Made by a program: the position numbers and the translations under genes. From positions 73,846,366 through 73,910,365 of the forward strand of contig CM036758.1 of assembly GCA_020796225.1 (NCBI GenBank): 64,000 nucleotides of DNA. The letters are read 5' to 3'. This stretch comes from Arion vulgaris. Taxonomy: Eukaryota; Mollusca; Gastropoda; Stylommatophora; Arionidae. Under the pieces are notes generated by a model. The model did no database searches. It was given only the letters and a program-made list of their open reading frames with translations, and was not told where the DNA came from. This document shows positions 40,880 to 50,770 of the stretch, one piece after another (position 1 is the stretch's first letter; every line of letters begins with the position of its first letter).

Positions 40880-41185
40880 AAGGTGAATCGGTGCTCCGAC
40901 CCACACCACAACAAGTCCAGCAGCGTTCTGTGGCCCAGCATGCCAGTTCGATGCTGATTAATCAACCGTTTTCTTTATTTGAAATGTTTCTCTTTCGGAC
41001 TGTACCAATATCGATCGACTCGTATCTTTCTCAATATGGCTAACGACTGGGATTCACAACCCTGAAACTGCTTTGTTAGTGAAGACTTTCTCAGTGTGTT
41101 AAGGATGTCATGTCGGTCCTCTGCAGGGCTCTCTGATATTGTAGCCATGCCAGCTCGTTCATTACCCAGACTGCAGTGTACCAAG
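40880..41185 (-). pseudogene. LINE RNase H remnant, same family as 12480-12770
   Basis: The minus strand reads HCSLGNERAGMATISESPAE, then DRHDILNTLRKSSLTKQFQG and SLAILRKIRVDRY. The shared MATISE word and the downstream 'tgattaatcagcatcgaactg'-like DNA tie it to 12480-12770. Part of the ERAD segment is deleted (ERAGMA). Confidence 0.75.
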
Positions 41186-41282
41186 AGTATAAAATAAAGA
41201 TGATTTCTCTGGTACCTGTCTGTACCAGGATATCCACCCAGCTTTGACTCCTCATTACTGTTTACAATTAAGAATCACTGAG

Positions 41283-41338
41283 ACCGAGATATATGGGGTA
41301 AAGTCGGTGCAATGAAGTCAATCCTTCGGCTTAAACAC
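41283..41338 (+). mobile_element. E-family SINE, 3' end only
   Basis: 'ccgagatatatggggtaaag' and 'gcaatgaagtcaatccttcg' match the E 3' end. Confidence 0.75.
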
Positions 41339-41681
41339 AGAGTAGTTTTGAAAATCAAACACCGTCAACGCCTCTGTAACCGATGTCTTCAAATAATTAA
41401 ACATTCACAAGCAGTATCTGTATACGTAAGGACAAGAAAGTGATTATCTTCTGAACATTTGTTTTATTGATTGTTACGTGTTTTGCAGTTTTATAAATGT
41501 TAGTTTGTTTACGCTACGTGTAATTAACTGCCGTATCAGTTAAACAGTATATTATTTATTCTGTTATTTGTATGCCACTATACTGTTTTTTTAATACAAT
41601 TACATTGCTATTTCTCTCTTCGTGTAATATATAGTTTCAGAACGTCGTTTTCTTTGCAACCTAAGTGCAAGATTGTATATT
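41339..41681. other. no recognisable feature
   Basis: AT-rich, nothing supported. Confidence 0.55.
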
Positions 41682-41689
41682 TATCTAAC

Positions 41690-41909
41690 CAGTGGCGGCT
41701 GGTGATCATTTTTCTAGGTGGTGTCAGACAAACATTTCGGAAAAAATCATGGTTTTTGGAGTATTTACTATTATTTGTCTATTACGGAAGTTATTGACCC
41801 TTTCGAGAAAAGAATACATACTTCTGTTAATAAGTACAAATAAGTACACGTTATTCAATATTACTGATGGGACCGGGCCCCACTGGCCCTTAATGACGAG
41901 CCTCCTCTG
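41690..41909 (-). mobile_element. C-related hAT element, longer variant
   Basis: An exact 8-bp duplication 'tatctaac' at 41682-41689 and 41910-41917. Ends are those of C ('cagtggcggct' left, 'gacgagcctcctctg' right), but at 220 bp it holds an extra middle part. It may be nearer to the parent element. Confidence 0.92.
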
Positions 41910-42104
41910 TATCTAACCAGTTCTCCCGCCGCTTTCCTCGGTCGTTTTCAAAGTTCTCTTGAATGTTTTCTTGCCTCCGTCGTCATGGTCACTCCCAGAA
42001 TCCAAGCGCTTATTTTCTCTCTCTCTCCACATCATTGCCTCGTAAATATGAAGAAAATATTTCAATTTTTAAGAAATGTTATTGTTGATGAGCTAATATA
42101 TTTT

Positions 42105-42366
42105 TGATGAGTAGACAACTAAGATGTTGGGGCATGTGAGAAGAATGGAAACTTATCGCATACCAAAATAAATATTGTTCTGTGAACTTTCGGAGGGGAA
42201 GAGACACCAGGGCAGACCTCTGCTCAGATATAGAGATGTCTGCAAAACCTCAATGAAAAACTTTTCTATAGATCCCAGCACATGGGAAAAACTAGCTGAT
42301 GACAGAGTTGTGTGGAAAGCCAAATTACGAAAGGGCGCAGAGTCTTTTGAGAAGAGACTTATGTAG
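42105..42366 (+). mobile_element. LINE Y, C-terminal fragment
   Basis: It reads RQLRCWGM, a stop, then a second frame FCELSEGKRHQGRPLLRYRD, VCKTSMKNFSIDPSTWEKLA and DDRVVWKAKLRKGAESFEKR. The order (G)EL.EGKR..GRP.LRY.D.CK..(L)K...I....WE.LA.DR..W is a well-known LINE C-terminus, related to the RT copy at 36306-38330. Confidence 0.83.
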
Positions 42367-42367
42367 G

Positions 42368-42575
42368 AGCTGGCCCGTCTGCCCAGCGTGTTCGTAGCGC
42401 GTTGGACTACGGGTGACAAGCTCCTGTGAGTGCGGGTTCAATTCCATGGGCTGGCAGAAAAGCCACATGTTCACCAGATTCACAGTGTTCGTGGCACCAA
42501 ACCGAAGGGTTACGATATACACGGCACCGAGCCGAAGAGCTGAAAGCTCAAGTGCTTCTGGATCGGTAAAAACAA
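42368..42575 (+). mobile_element. D-family SINE
   Basis: Head 'tgcccagcgtgttcgtagcg' with a B box inside 'gcgggttcaattccatgg'; end 'aagtgcttctggatcggt' and an A-rich tail. It abuts LINE Y. Confidence 0.88.
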
Positions 42576-42598
42576 ATTTAAAAAATGTATGAACTGAA

Positions 42599-42904
42599 CG
42601 TCAAGAGAGAAAAGCGAAAACTCAGAAGTTGTCACAGTAAAACACTTGCCAATTGACCGTCTGTAAAGTTGTCACAGTAAAACACTTGCCAATTGACCGT
42701 CTGTAAAGTTGTCACAGTAAAACACTTGCCAATTGACCGTCTGTAAAGTTGTCACAGTAAAACACTTGCCAATTGACCGTCTGTAAAGTTGTCACAGTAA
42801 AACACTTGCCAATTGACCGTCTGTAAAGTTGTCACAGTAAAACACTTGCCAATTGACTGTCTGTAAAGACGAAAAAGACCATATATATATATATATATAT
42901 ATAA
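42599..42904 (+). mobile_element. K element, six-unit form
   Basis: Edges 'agagagaaaagcgaaaactc' and 'gtaaagacgaaaaagacc' + (AT)n match the single-unit K at 8535-8628. Between them a 40-bp unit ('gttgtcacagtaaaacactt' + 'gccaattgaccgtctgtaaa') is present six times, starting at 42628 and every 40 bp. Only the last copy differs (gactgtctg). Confidence 0.92.
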
Positions 42905-42907
42905 TAT

Positions 42908-43176
42908 ATTTTCGATTTCTTCTTCTTCTTCTTCTTTGCGTTCGTTCTTTACGACCAATTTTAATCACTCTTTGTGATATGTTTGATCTTTGCCAAGAAC
43001 GTGTATACGTTGCACATTGGTTTGGTAGGCCCCTAAACACATAGACTTCTAGACGATTAGGACACGTGCATCCAATTTCAGCCAAACCTCCTTAGCCTCC
43101 TCTTATGACATGCATGGCAGGTAACAGTGGTTCTATTCTTTACACCCCAGTTTTGGGCCCCGTAACCATTTGGGCG
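42908..43176 (-). mobile_element. B-family retroposon with 7-bp TSD
   Basis: The (CTT)n tail is at 42917-42935 and the 5' end near 43176 ('cgtaaccatttgggcg'). 'ttttcga' lies at about 42909-42915 and 43177-43183. Confidence 0.87.
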
Positions 43177-43219
43177 TTTTTCGACTTACGAATACAAGAG
43201 CTATAGTCACTTGACTGTG

Positions 43220-43757
43220 CAAACAATTTATTACATTGGCTAGGTAGACGTTCTAACCATATGCATTTTGAAGCTGTCTAAGCAATAGACTATGCAAGCT
43301 CTCTTAACAATATACTACACGGGTATTCTAAACAATAGACTGCGCAAGTGTTCTAAACAATAGACTTTGCAGGTGTTCTAAACACTTGAGCGCGAAAACG
43401 TTTTAAAACATCGACTACGCAAGCGCTCGAAGTAATATAATACACGGGTATTCTAAACAATAGACTACGCGAGCGCTCTAAACAATAGACTGTACAAGTA
43501 TTCAAAGTAATTAAATGCGAAAGCGTTCTAAATAATAGACTATGCACCCGCTCTAAATAATCGACTATACAAGCGCTCTAAATAATCGACTATACAAGCG
43601 CTCTAAATAATCGACTATACAAGCGCTCTAAATAATAGACTATGCATGCGCTCTAAATAATCAACTATACAAGCGCTCTAAATAATCGACTATACAAGCG
43701 CTCTAAATAATCGACTATACAAGCGCTCTAAATAATCGACTATACAAGCCCCCTAAG
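43220..43757. repeat. 25-bp minisatellite with a diverged leading half
   Basis: The 3' part (43555-43757) is near-identical copies of 'gcgctctaaataatcgac' + 'tatacaa'. The part from 43220 has recognisable but heavily drifted copies ('gttctaaacaatagactgc'). Confidence 0.92.
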
Positions 43758-43761
43758 CCAG

Positions 43762-44081
43762 CGGTTCCCAAAACGTTGTATTACCACGGATCCCTTTTAA
43801 ATACATTTTGCTTCCACGTACCCCAAATGTTTCTATATATGAAAATAGGCAGGAATACATTATCTGTGCGCTACAATTGTAAACAATGTTCTCAGACAAG
43901 GGAAATTTCAAATGATCTTTCATTGTGTCATGTGAGACATTTAGACTCCGGTCTGGTTTGGTCCCCTCGATTTCGTAGCATAACTTGTTTATCACTGTTT
44001 TTATACAGGTTTTAAAATATATTTTCCTGTTTGAAATGTGAAAGATCATATTTCTTCAAGCGCAGAAGAACTACATTTATT
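43762..44081. other. possible hAT-like left end, otherwise unknown
   Basis: 'agcggttcccaaaacgttg' near 43762 resembles hAT-type ends such as J. No matching inverted right end was found, so it is either truncated or a chance match. Confidence 0.35.
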
Positions 44082-44098
44082 GAAATAATCTAGCGTAA

Positions 44099-44943
44099 TA
44101 AAGAAATGCGAGGGGGACAAAACGGTGGCGAGCCTCGAAGATGGGGTCTCCATCCAGAGAATACTTACCGCATTCCCCCTCGCAGAGAAGCACTACTGCC
44201 TTGTAGTTCAATTTGTTAAAGGGGGCTTCTCCTGTTGATGATAGGTGTCAGGGTGGCAGTGGTGTCAATGATGGTATACAGCACAACATAAGGACTAAAA
44301 CGGCCTTGTAGACTGCATATATATTTATTCATTACTGTAGATTAACAAAACCACGTCGTCCACTTAGTTGCAGTGTTTACTAACTAGCACTAACTCGTCA
44401 CTCTCTAACTACGCAAAACGTCATTGTCTAGTTGTTATGTGTTGCACTTCTGCTTAGAGAGTGCAACACATAGTCTCTGCTATTAAATCTAATTACATAC
44501 TACACTAAACTTAACTGTCTGATTCTTCAGCTGCCACCTGGGGAGGGGATATGACAAATTGGGGACAATAAAAGGCTAGCGGAGCAAATCGGACACAAAA
44601 CTGGAAGGCAGGCAAACCAAGTAGTTCAAAAAAAGAATGGTAACCTGGGCAGATGACGCTCAACAACCCGGGAGGGAAGGTTGTCTAAGGGTAGCTACAC
44701 TAAAGGAAAATAGCTGCCATGTAGGTCAACTGGGGACAACCAAAGGCTGACGGAGAGCGAACCAAGTAAACGCTAGCTAAAACCGGACACATCGCCGAAG
44801 GATAAGCACCAGATGGCTCCAAATAGCGCAAAAGATGTAACGAAAGACACACATGCATCAGGCTGCATGATTCAGATTTCCACATGAATAATAATTTATA
44901 GGGAAATCTGGTACATCAGTCTAAGCGGGGATCACGAGAGAGA
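44099..44943 (+). mobile_element. element I, long copy, with 17-bp TSD
   Basis: The exact duplication 'gaaataatctagcgtaa' is at 44082-44098 and 44944-44960. The element is 845 bp, non-coding, with a (GA)n 3' end. Its last 215 bp match the short copy at 19967-20197. Internally, 'gggacaataaaaggctagcg' and 'gggacaaccaaaggctgacg' are a diverged repeat. The long duplication points to reverse-transcriptase-driven insertion. Confidence 0.85.
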
Positions 44944-45077
44944 GAAATAATCTAGCGTAAACATTTGGCGAGCACACTTAGCGATACAATAACATACTTC
45001 ACTAATAAAAAATTCCACGGATTACTATTGCATTACTATTTCTAGAACTATGTTTTAACAACTTAAAAATGTTATAA

Positions 45078-45175
45078 CTCTATCCAACAGTTTTAAATAA
45101 CAGTTTGCTGTCCAACAGTTTTAAATAACAGTTTGCTGTCCAACAGTTTTAAATAACAGTTTGCTGTCCAACAGG
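45078..45175. repeat. 28-bp tandem repeat, 3 to 4 copies
   Basis: The unit is 'ccaacagttttaaataacag' + 'tttgctgt'. Confidence 0.93.
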
Positions 45176-45204
45176 TAAATTAACATGATTATTGGGCTTT
45201 TTTC

Positions 45205-45470
45205 ACTCCTCGCCCGTGAGGTGCCGGGTCCCTCAAGGAAAGCAAAGAATAGTACCACTGCAACCTACAATGCATGTTGTAAAAGGCGCTGATATAGGCC
45301 CTAGGGATGATACCCTAGTAAGTAAAGAACAGTGCAGAAATCGGATGTGCTGGCCTACTTGTAGACGCATAACTGGCACAATGTACAATCGCTCTTAGGC
45401 TCAAATCACATACAAATCACACAGAGTGGTTGACAAGTGGTCGATATGGAGCGTTCGTAGACAAAGAAGA
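45205..45470 (+). mobile_element. A-family retroposon
   Basis: From 'tcgcccgtgaggtgccggg' to 'gttcgtagacaaagaag'. 45471-45784 has two diverged copies of 'gtgagttcagctggca' and no other feature. Confidence 0.88.
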
Positions 45471-45784
45471 ATGTTTCACGCATTATTGATCACTGTCATG
45501 ATAATAAATAGGTTCAAAATGTCACCAAAAAATCAATCATTAAAGGGACAAAGAGCAATTTACTGACTGCATATTTCCTGGAAAAGCTTGTTAAACTCAT
45601 GCTGTCAAAGACTAATCAATACGCGTGTCTAACAGTAATCTATCGATCACCTGCTCCTTCTATTGCCCCTTGTGAGTTCAGCTGGCAACGTGGTATTTTC
45701 AGGTAAAGATTTGATTGCTCGTGTGAGCTCAGCTGGCAGTAGGACATTCTTAAGCCAAGATTTCATGCACTGTAATTTGATCGA

Positions 45785-45925
45785 TGAAAAATGAAAATCG
45801 TGGCATATTTTTTACATGACGTAGCCACTAACCACAGTAAACATGTCGTTGATTTTCTAGGTACCCTTCCTTATACGTTATGTAGTTTGATCGATAGACG
45901 GTTAATATTCACGAGCGTGGGTTAA
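45785..45925 (-). mobile_element. H-family SINE, 3' part
   Basis: 'aaaatgaaaatcgtggcata', 'cattaaccacag'-like and 'gttgattttctaggtac' match H; the tRNA-like head is missing. Confidence 0.72.
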
Positions 45926-45996
45926 AACAGATAAGCATTATCAGAAGATAATTGATGTAAATATATGGTATGAATATGTTATAAAATAGCTATAAC

Positions 45997-46163
45997 CAGT
46001 GGCGGCTCGTCATTAAGGTCCAGTGGGGCCTGCCCCCACCAAAAATAATGTGTAACGTATATTTATTATTTTATAAATTAAAATATAACCTAACCTAAAA
46101 CCATGATTTTTCTGAAAATCTGTGTCTGGCCCCACCAACAAAAATGAGCACGAGCCGCCACTG
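45997..46163 (+). mobile_element. C-family MITE (hAT type), 167 bp
   Basis: The exact duplication 'gctataac' is at 45989-45996 and 46164-46171. Ends 'cagtggcggctcgt' and 'acgagccgccactg' are perfect inverted repeats. The best reference copy of C. Confidence 0.96.
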
Positions 46164-46344
46164 GCTATAACATAGACAGAACAAAGATAATAATGTGATA
46201 TTGAATTCTAAGAAAAGAGATGACATAGACTAGTCCTGAACACTGTTATCAAAAAATAAATGTTTGACATGTATAAATCAGTAGCTGTATATTTATTGAT
46301 TTTTTTTCATTTACCTTCTTCTTCTTTCTTCTGTTCTCGATTCC

Positions 46345-46700
46345 TGTTTGCTTCACAGCGTCAGGTCAAGAAGAGATTTCTAAAACGGGCCCTTGTATGT
46401 GCTTCGTAGATAGTGTCTTTCGTCGCCTCTGTTATCACTGAGGTCCATCTTTTGATTTGGCCGACTTTTTTGCTTTATACTCATTGTATCGGAGCAGCAT
46501 TGCTCTTTGAAGTGCACTATGTGTTGGTAATCTGCTTACGTAGCCGAACCATTTAATTTGGTTTTCTTGATGAAGTTTAGTTTTGATGTTGTACCCACTT
46601 TTTCCTGATGTCTTCATTTCTCAACCGGTCTCTTCTTGTTACACCCTGCATTCTGCGTAGACACTTCATCTCTGTCGTGGCTAGTGTTTTTCTTTAATCA
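46345..46700 (-). pseudogene. LINE S, C-terminal fragment and 3' tail
   Basis: The minus strand includes EMKTSGKSGYNIKTKLHQE, NQIKWFGYVSRLPTHSALQR and AMLLRYNEYKAKKSAK, then DGPQ and a stop. The 3' tail 'gtgaagcaaacaggaatcg' is at the left edge. Homologous to 63625-64000. Confidence 0.82.
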
Positions 46701-46741
46701 TTTGTTGTCAGTGACCCTTTACCTTACTGTGTTTTTCTTTA

Positions 46742-47922
46742 GGTAAACACGTAAAAACAAAGTACTACAGTTTTACAAAATACATAAACAGTGACGATAA
46801 ACAGCAACGTTTCGACCAAAGGCCTTTATCAAGCAAACAATACAACAAGAATGACGAATTTCGAGGAACACTACAAATGGACGATTACATGTGAAACATA
46901 AACCTATCTGATGAAAATCTGGGAATAAAAACGAACAACGAAACGAGTACAACACAAAAACCGAAAGTGGAAAAGGAGAGGAACAATAAACAATATAGTG
47001 GATAAATGACACATATATGGAGCAAACACAAATATAGATAACAAGGCACGAGATAAGACAGTACTAAGAAGCATAGGAATGTAATGCGTTGAGTCCAAGA
47101 GGTCGCAAAGTGCCAGAGAATGAAATAAAACGGTTCTCCAGGGCGAATCGACTGCGATCATCGGAGGAACATGATCGGATGGCTGTGACCTGGACATCGT
47201 CAACTCCTGAATGACCAGTATCATTGAAATGAGTGGCCACAGGAGTCACAGAGCATTGGCGAATATCGCGTAAGTGTTGGGCGAATCGGTCACTGAGCCT
47301 CTTACCGGTTTCACCAATATAGGCCTTATGGCATCGTTTGCAGATGATAGCATAGATGATATTGCGGGACTCACACGTGAAACTGTCTTGAATGGTATAT
47401 GTAGCTTTTGGAAAAGAGACAGTACGGGTCTGTATTACATATGCACATGTATTACAGCGCCGACGGCCACATTGGATGGTGCCAAAGTGACTCTGGGTGT
47501 TAGGCTTGAGGCGACTGTGTACCAACAAATCCTTGAGGCTTCTGTCCCGTCTGTACGCCACCAAAGGATAGTGTTGGAAGACTGAACGTGTCTCAGGATC
47601 AGACTGAAGAATAGGGAGATGATGGAATAAGACCTTTTTCACCAGGGAACTATGAGGGTGGAAAGTTAAGATAAGTTTAACCCTGTCAGACTTGGGGTTT
47701 CTAAGTATGTGAGAGAGGGCCTCCTGGCGAGCAATTAGCTGAACCCGATGCATGGCAGATGTAAACAGGTATAGGCGCTGGCGGAAGAAATCAAGCATCT
47801 CATGAGCTCTATCAAGAAAATCGTCGTCCTCGCTGCAGAGGCGACGAAGGCGTAAGAGTTGAGAGAAAGGTAAAGAGTCACGACAAGCCTGGGGATGGGA
47901 AGAAGTATACAGAAGAAAGCTA
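46742..47922 (-). mobile_element. Penelope-like element, 5'-truncated, 14-bp TSD
   Basis: The exact duplication 'tgtgtttttcttta' is at 46728-46741 and 47923-47936, so the insertion is precisely 1181 bp. It holds the C-terminal coding part including GIY-YIG (47064-47921) and a 320-bp 3' region with 'ttgataaaggcctttgg' + 'tcgaaacgttgctg' on the minus strand. The reverse-transcriptase core is missing. Confidence 0.93.
47064..47921 (-). CDS. Penelope-like ORF, GIY-YIG endonuclease part (partial)
   Basis: The frame is open from the truncated 5' edge (reading LLYTSSHPQACRDSLPFSQL, then LRLRRLCSEDDDFLDRAHEM) to the stop at 47064-47066. Counting from the first internal Met (47798), residues 140-160 hold the endonuclease entry: C142, Y149 in IIYAII, C153 and C156 (CKRC), then YIGETG at 160-165, R171 in the DRF block, H175, and the catalytic-type E221 in LENRFI. 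Cys residues C110, C115 and C118 precede it. This matches the zinc-linker plus GIY-YIG arrangement of Penelope-like retroelements, which nicks target DNA for priming. RT motifs are absent because of the truncation, so the intact C-terminal frame is a relic, not a full gene. Lack of frame damage suggests a fairly recent insertion. Confidence 0.9.
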   Translation of the reverse strand, partial: SFLLYTSSHPQACRDSLPFSQLLRLRRLCSEDDDFLDRAHEMLDFFRQRLYLFTSAMHRVQLIARQEALSHILRNPKSDRVKLILTFHPHSSLVKKVLFHHLPILQSDPETRSVFQHYPLVAYRRDRSLKDLLVHSRLKPNTQSHFGTIQCGRRRCNTCAYVIQTRTVSFPKATYTIQDSFTCESRNIIYAIICKRCHKAYIGETGKRLSDRFAQHLRDIRQCSVTPVATHFNDTGHSGVDDVQVTAIRSCSSDDRSRFALENRFISFSGTLRPLGLNALHSYAS

Positions 47923-47999
47923 TGTGTTTTTCTTTAAACGTTTTCCAGTGGATGCAGATATAGATAACTGAATAGTGTGACTTATGTGACTTGATCTTC

Positions 48000-48086
48000 T
48001 TTTTCGTCGTTACACTGTTACCAGGTTGTTGTCCATACACTGTTACCAGGTTGTTGTCCATACACTGTTACCAGGTTGTTGTCCAG
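48000..48086 (-). mobile_element. LINE U 3' fragment with 25-bp triplication
   Basis: 'tacactgttaccaggttgtt' + 'gtcca' occurs three times, matching one copy in LINE U at 28425 ('cactgttaccgggttgttg'). Confidence 0.7.
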
Positions 48087-48404
48087 TAATTATTTATTAA
48101 ATATTTATGGTTCAATTTTTATGGCTAGACTTAGTGAGGTAAATAAAACTCAATCAAATAAAATTTGTCCCACACATAAAGAGATGTGCCCCCTGATAAA
48201 AACTGATTAGAAGGAACAATTAAAGAAGACATGCACGAGGAAGACAAATATAGAAGTGGAATGGTAGTATCAAGATGAACAAATTGCTGTCTGGAAGAGT
48301 TCAAAATCAAAACAAAAGTAACAGGACATGGGGGATCAATTGAAACAATCTTTATTACGTATACGCACATGATGATGATGATTGTTAGTCATCTTGTTCT
48401 TTTT
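48087..48404. other. no recognisable feature
   Basis: AT-rich with a short ATG-repeat at about 48370. Confidence 0.5.
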
Positions 48405-48960
48405 TTCTTATTTCTTCTCTCTCCCCTTGAAGTATAAGCCATCAACACGTTTCCTCCAACCAGATCTGTCTTGAACAAGCCAGCTTAGTTCACTCCAGGT
48501 CTTTCCCATCTTTTCTCTTTCTCTGCCTACAGTTCGTCTCCATCTCTCTAGGTCTTCCCCTACCTCTCTTGCCTCCCGACTCCATTTCAAAGCCAAATGT
48601 GGGTTTCTGGTCTTCTACATTCTTAATATATGCCCTAACCACTTCCATCTCCTACCTTTTATTTCCTCCTCGATATTGTTGCGTCGGGTGATCTGGTATT
48701 ATTGCATTTGGTATTATCTGGTGCCAGCGAATTCTTAGAATTCTTCTGAAAAATCTTTCCTCAAAGCCTCTTACACGACTGTCTGTCTTTGTACTTATTT
48801 TCCATGTCTCTGATCCATACAGAAAGACTGAGAGCATATTTGATTTATATATATTGATTTTAGTTGGTGTCATGTAAGCTGATGATCTCTATATGTTGTC
48901 TAATAATTTGAATGTTGCAGTTTTTATTCCACTAATTACGTTGATTTCTTTTCCTATATT
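48405..48960 (-). pseudogene. LINE X, C-terminal RT fragment
   Basis: The minus strand reads MTPTKINIYKSNMLSVFLYG + SETW, RGFEERFFRRILRIRWHQII, then GRRWKWLGHILRM, a stop, HLALKWSREAREVGEDLERW, RRTVGREREKMGKTWSELSW and LVQDRSGWRKRVDGLYFK. The order YGSETW, RRILRIRW, GHILRM, W...LVQDR..W is canonical. A duplicated IIP/HPTQQ stretch near 48690 and frame changes break it. Confidence 0.85.
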
Positions 48961-48964
48961 CTAC

Positions 48965-49185
48965 ATCATGTTATTAGTTAGTTTGTTTGTTTGTTCCTTT
49001 CGTGCCAAAGGCGGCACATAGGGAAGAGGTTTAGATCTCCATGTGATGCGGTTCGTTGCTAGCAGTTGGAGATCTTGTATGGTCTCTGATCGTTTTCTTT
49101 GTGAAACATATGACCTCAACAGTTGTCCTCCACTATTTCTGTGTCTCTGATCGTTTTCTTTGTGAAGCATATGACCTCAACAGTT
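48965..49185 (-). mobile_element. LINE W, 3' fragment with internal triplication
   Basis: The minus strand ends IQDLQLLATNRITWRSKPLP, as in W at 39765-40350. Upstream, a 59-bp segment containing 'tgatcgttttctttgtgaa' and 'cctcaacagttgtcctccac' is present two and a half to three times (49086-49225). Confidence 0.78.
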
Positions 49186-49229
49186 GTCCTCCACTATTTA
49201 TGTGTCTATGATCGTTTTCTTTGTGGCTT

Positions 49230-49884
49230 CTCATGGTAGTCCATCATACTTCGTTTAAAAAAATGTATTGCTCATTTATCCTTATTTTGTGTTGTGTTAT
49301 TTCAATTAGTTTTTTATGTAGTCATCCGTATACATTTATTTATTATGTTGTCTACTTCTGTTAGTGTCCATTACTGGCACATGTGTTGTATGTACACCAT
49401 GTCTACAATGCGTGTTAAACACCTGGATGTGTATTCAGAAGAATTAATGTGAGCTAGTTTCGCTTATGTAGGAAGAATAGTGAAAAGTTGTCGCGTGTTG
49501 GTGACCCCTAGAACATACACGCCAACCCCTAGCATGAGGGGTGCTACATGTGAATTTTGATCGCGGTGTATAAAACTAACGGGGCTCTTGCTCGCCTAAG
49601 GGGATGTACTCCCTCTGTCTAGTTTTTACTTGTCCGAAACTTTCAGAGGAGGCAAACAAAAAAGCATGTAGAAACTTTATGTGATGGCCAAAGGATATGT
49701 ATACTCCTAACTGTCATATATACGTTCATATACGTTCATATACGTGAATATACGTTCTAATTCGCAATCCCATAGAGACCATAAAGAGGATTAACAAGTG
49801 ATTGATGTAAAGCGGAAGAGAACGAAGAGGATATGTAAACGCTTTTATTTTACAGCCTGACATATCTATACTGTATCCCTTTAA
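49230..49884. other. no recognisable gene
   Basis: Only a short run of 'atatacgttc' repeats near 49720-49760 stands out. Confidence 0.55.
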
Positions 49885-50125
49885 CGGTGGCGTCTGTTTC
49901 TTAGGGGATAGTGACTCGGTCTATTAATCCCGACGTTCTTAGTTCTAATCACACTGTGGACAGTTTGGTTGTAAATTGTTTCGCGTGGATTTTTACAACA
50001 GGACGATGACACCACCCGTTCAGAAAGCAATGGTAAACTAGTGAACGTAATAATGCCTAGAAAATCACAAACAGTGTTATAAAAGCTGGGGTTGATTCGC
50101 AAAGTCCTGAAAAGGATATGCAATT
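49885..50125 (+). mobile_element. H-family SINE
   Basis: Forward copy: head 'tagtgactcggtctattaa' with B-box-like 'tagttctaatcac', body 'cgcgtggatttttacaac', end 'gcaaagtcctgaaaagg' and 'atatgcaatt'. Reverse counterpart of 12833-13071. Confidence 0.85.
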
Positions 50126-50159
50126 ATCTTTGTATCATTCTATTGCTCTATATTGTTAT

Positions 50160-50770
50160 TTGTTTAATTTATCGCACTTTGTCATATGTACTGTTTGTGT
50201 ATTGCTGTGTGTATTGTATATATGTGGCATACACATTATCATAAGTGATGTTTGTCTGTTAATGTGCATATTGTATCTTTGTGATACACCCATTGTCGTA
50301 TGTACTGTTTATGTATTGTTGTGCGTATTCTATCTATGTGACACACATATTGTCTGTCAAATATACTGGTTGTGTGCAGGGCCGTGCCGTGATATGATAT
50401 AGAGAGGCGGCCGCATCAGGCGGAACTATAAGGGGGCGGCATAAGTAGCAAAATCAAAATTACAGTTGAAGGTTATTTTAAGAAAAAGACATTTAAGGGG
50501 CGGCATTTCGAAGACTTGCATCATACTGAGAAAATACACCGCACGGCCCTGGTTGTGTGTTGCTGGGAGCATTGTATCTGTCTAATACATACGTTGTCGT
50601 ATGTACTATTTGTGTGTTGCTGTGTGTATTCTATCTATGTGACAAAAACATTGTCATATGTACTGGTTGTGTGTTGCTGGGAGCATTGTATCTGTCTAAT
50701 AAATACGTTGTCGTATGTACTATTTGTGTGTTGCTGTGTGTATTGCGTCTATGTGACACAGTAAGTAATA
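50160..50770. repeat. 57-62 bp satellite, about 7 units, interrupted by MITE N
   Basis: Units begin 'atgtactgtttgtgtattgc' or a variant. Alternate units are more alike (those with 'gctgggagcattgtatctgt'), which suggests a two-unit higher-order period at the 3' end. MITE N splits one unit. Confidence 0.88.
50377..50551 (-). mobile_element. N-family MITE (hAT type) with 8-bp TSD, 175 bp
   Basis: The exact duplication 'gttgtgtg' is at 50369-50376 and 50552-50559. Ends 'cagggccgtgccgtg' and 'cgcacggccctg' are inverted. The intact reference for N. Confidence 0.95.

Noticed and set aside
43555..43757. CRISPR-like array (25-bp repeats)
   Set aside because: Repeats are head to tail with no unique spacers, and the DNA is eukaryotic.
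46803..46836. Active hammerhead ribozyme
   Set aside because: The conserved CTGATGA core is not present as such; only the stem and GAAA part are recognisable. Kept only as a remnant finding.
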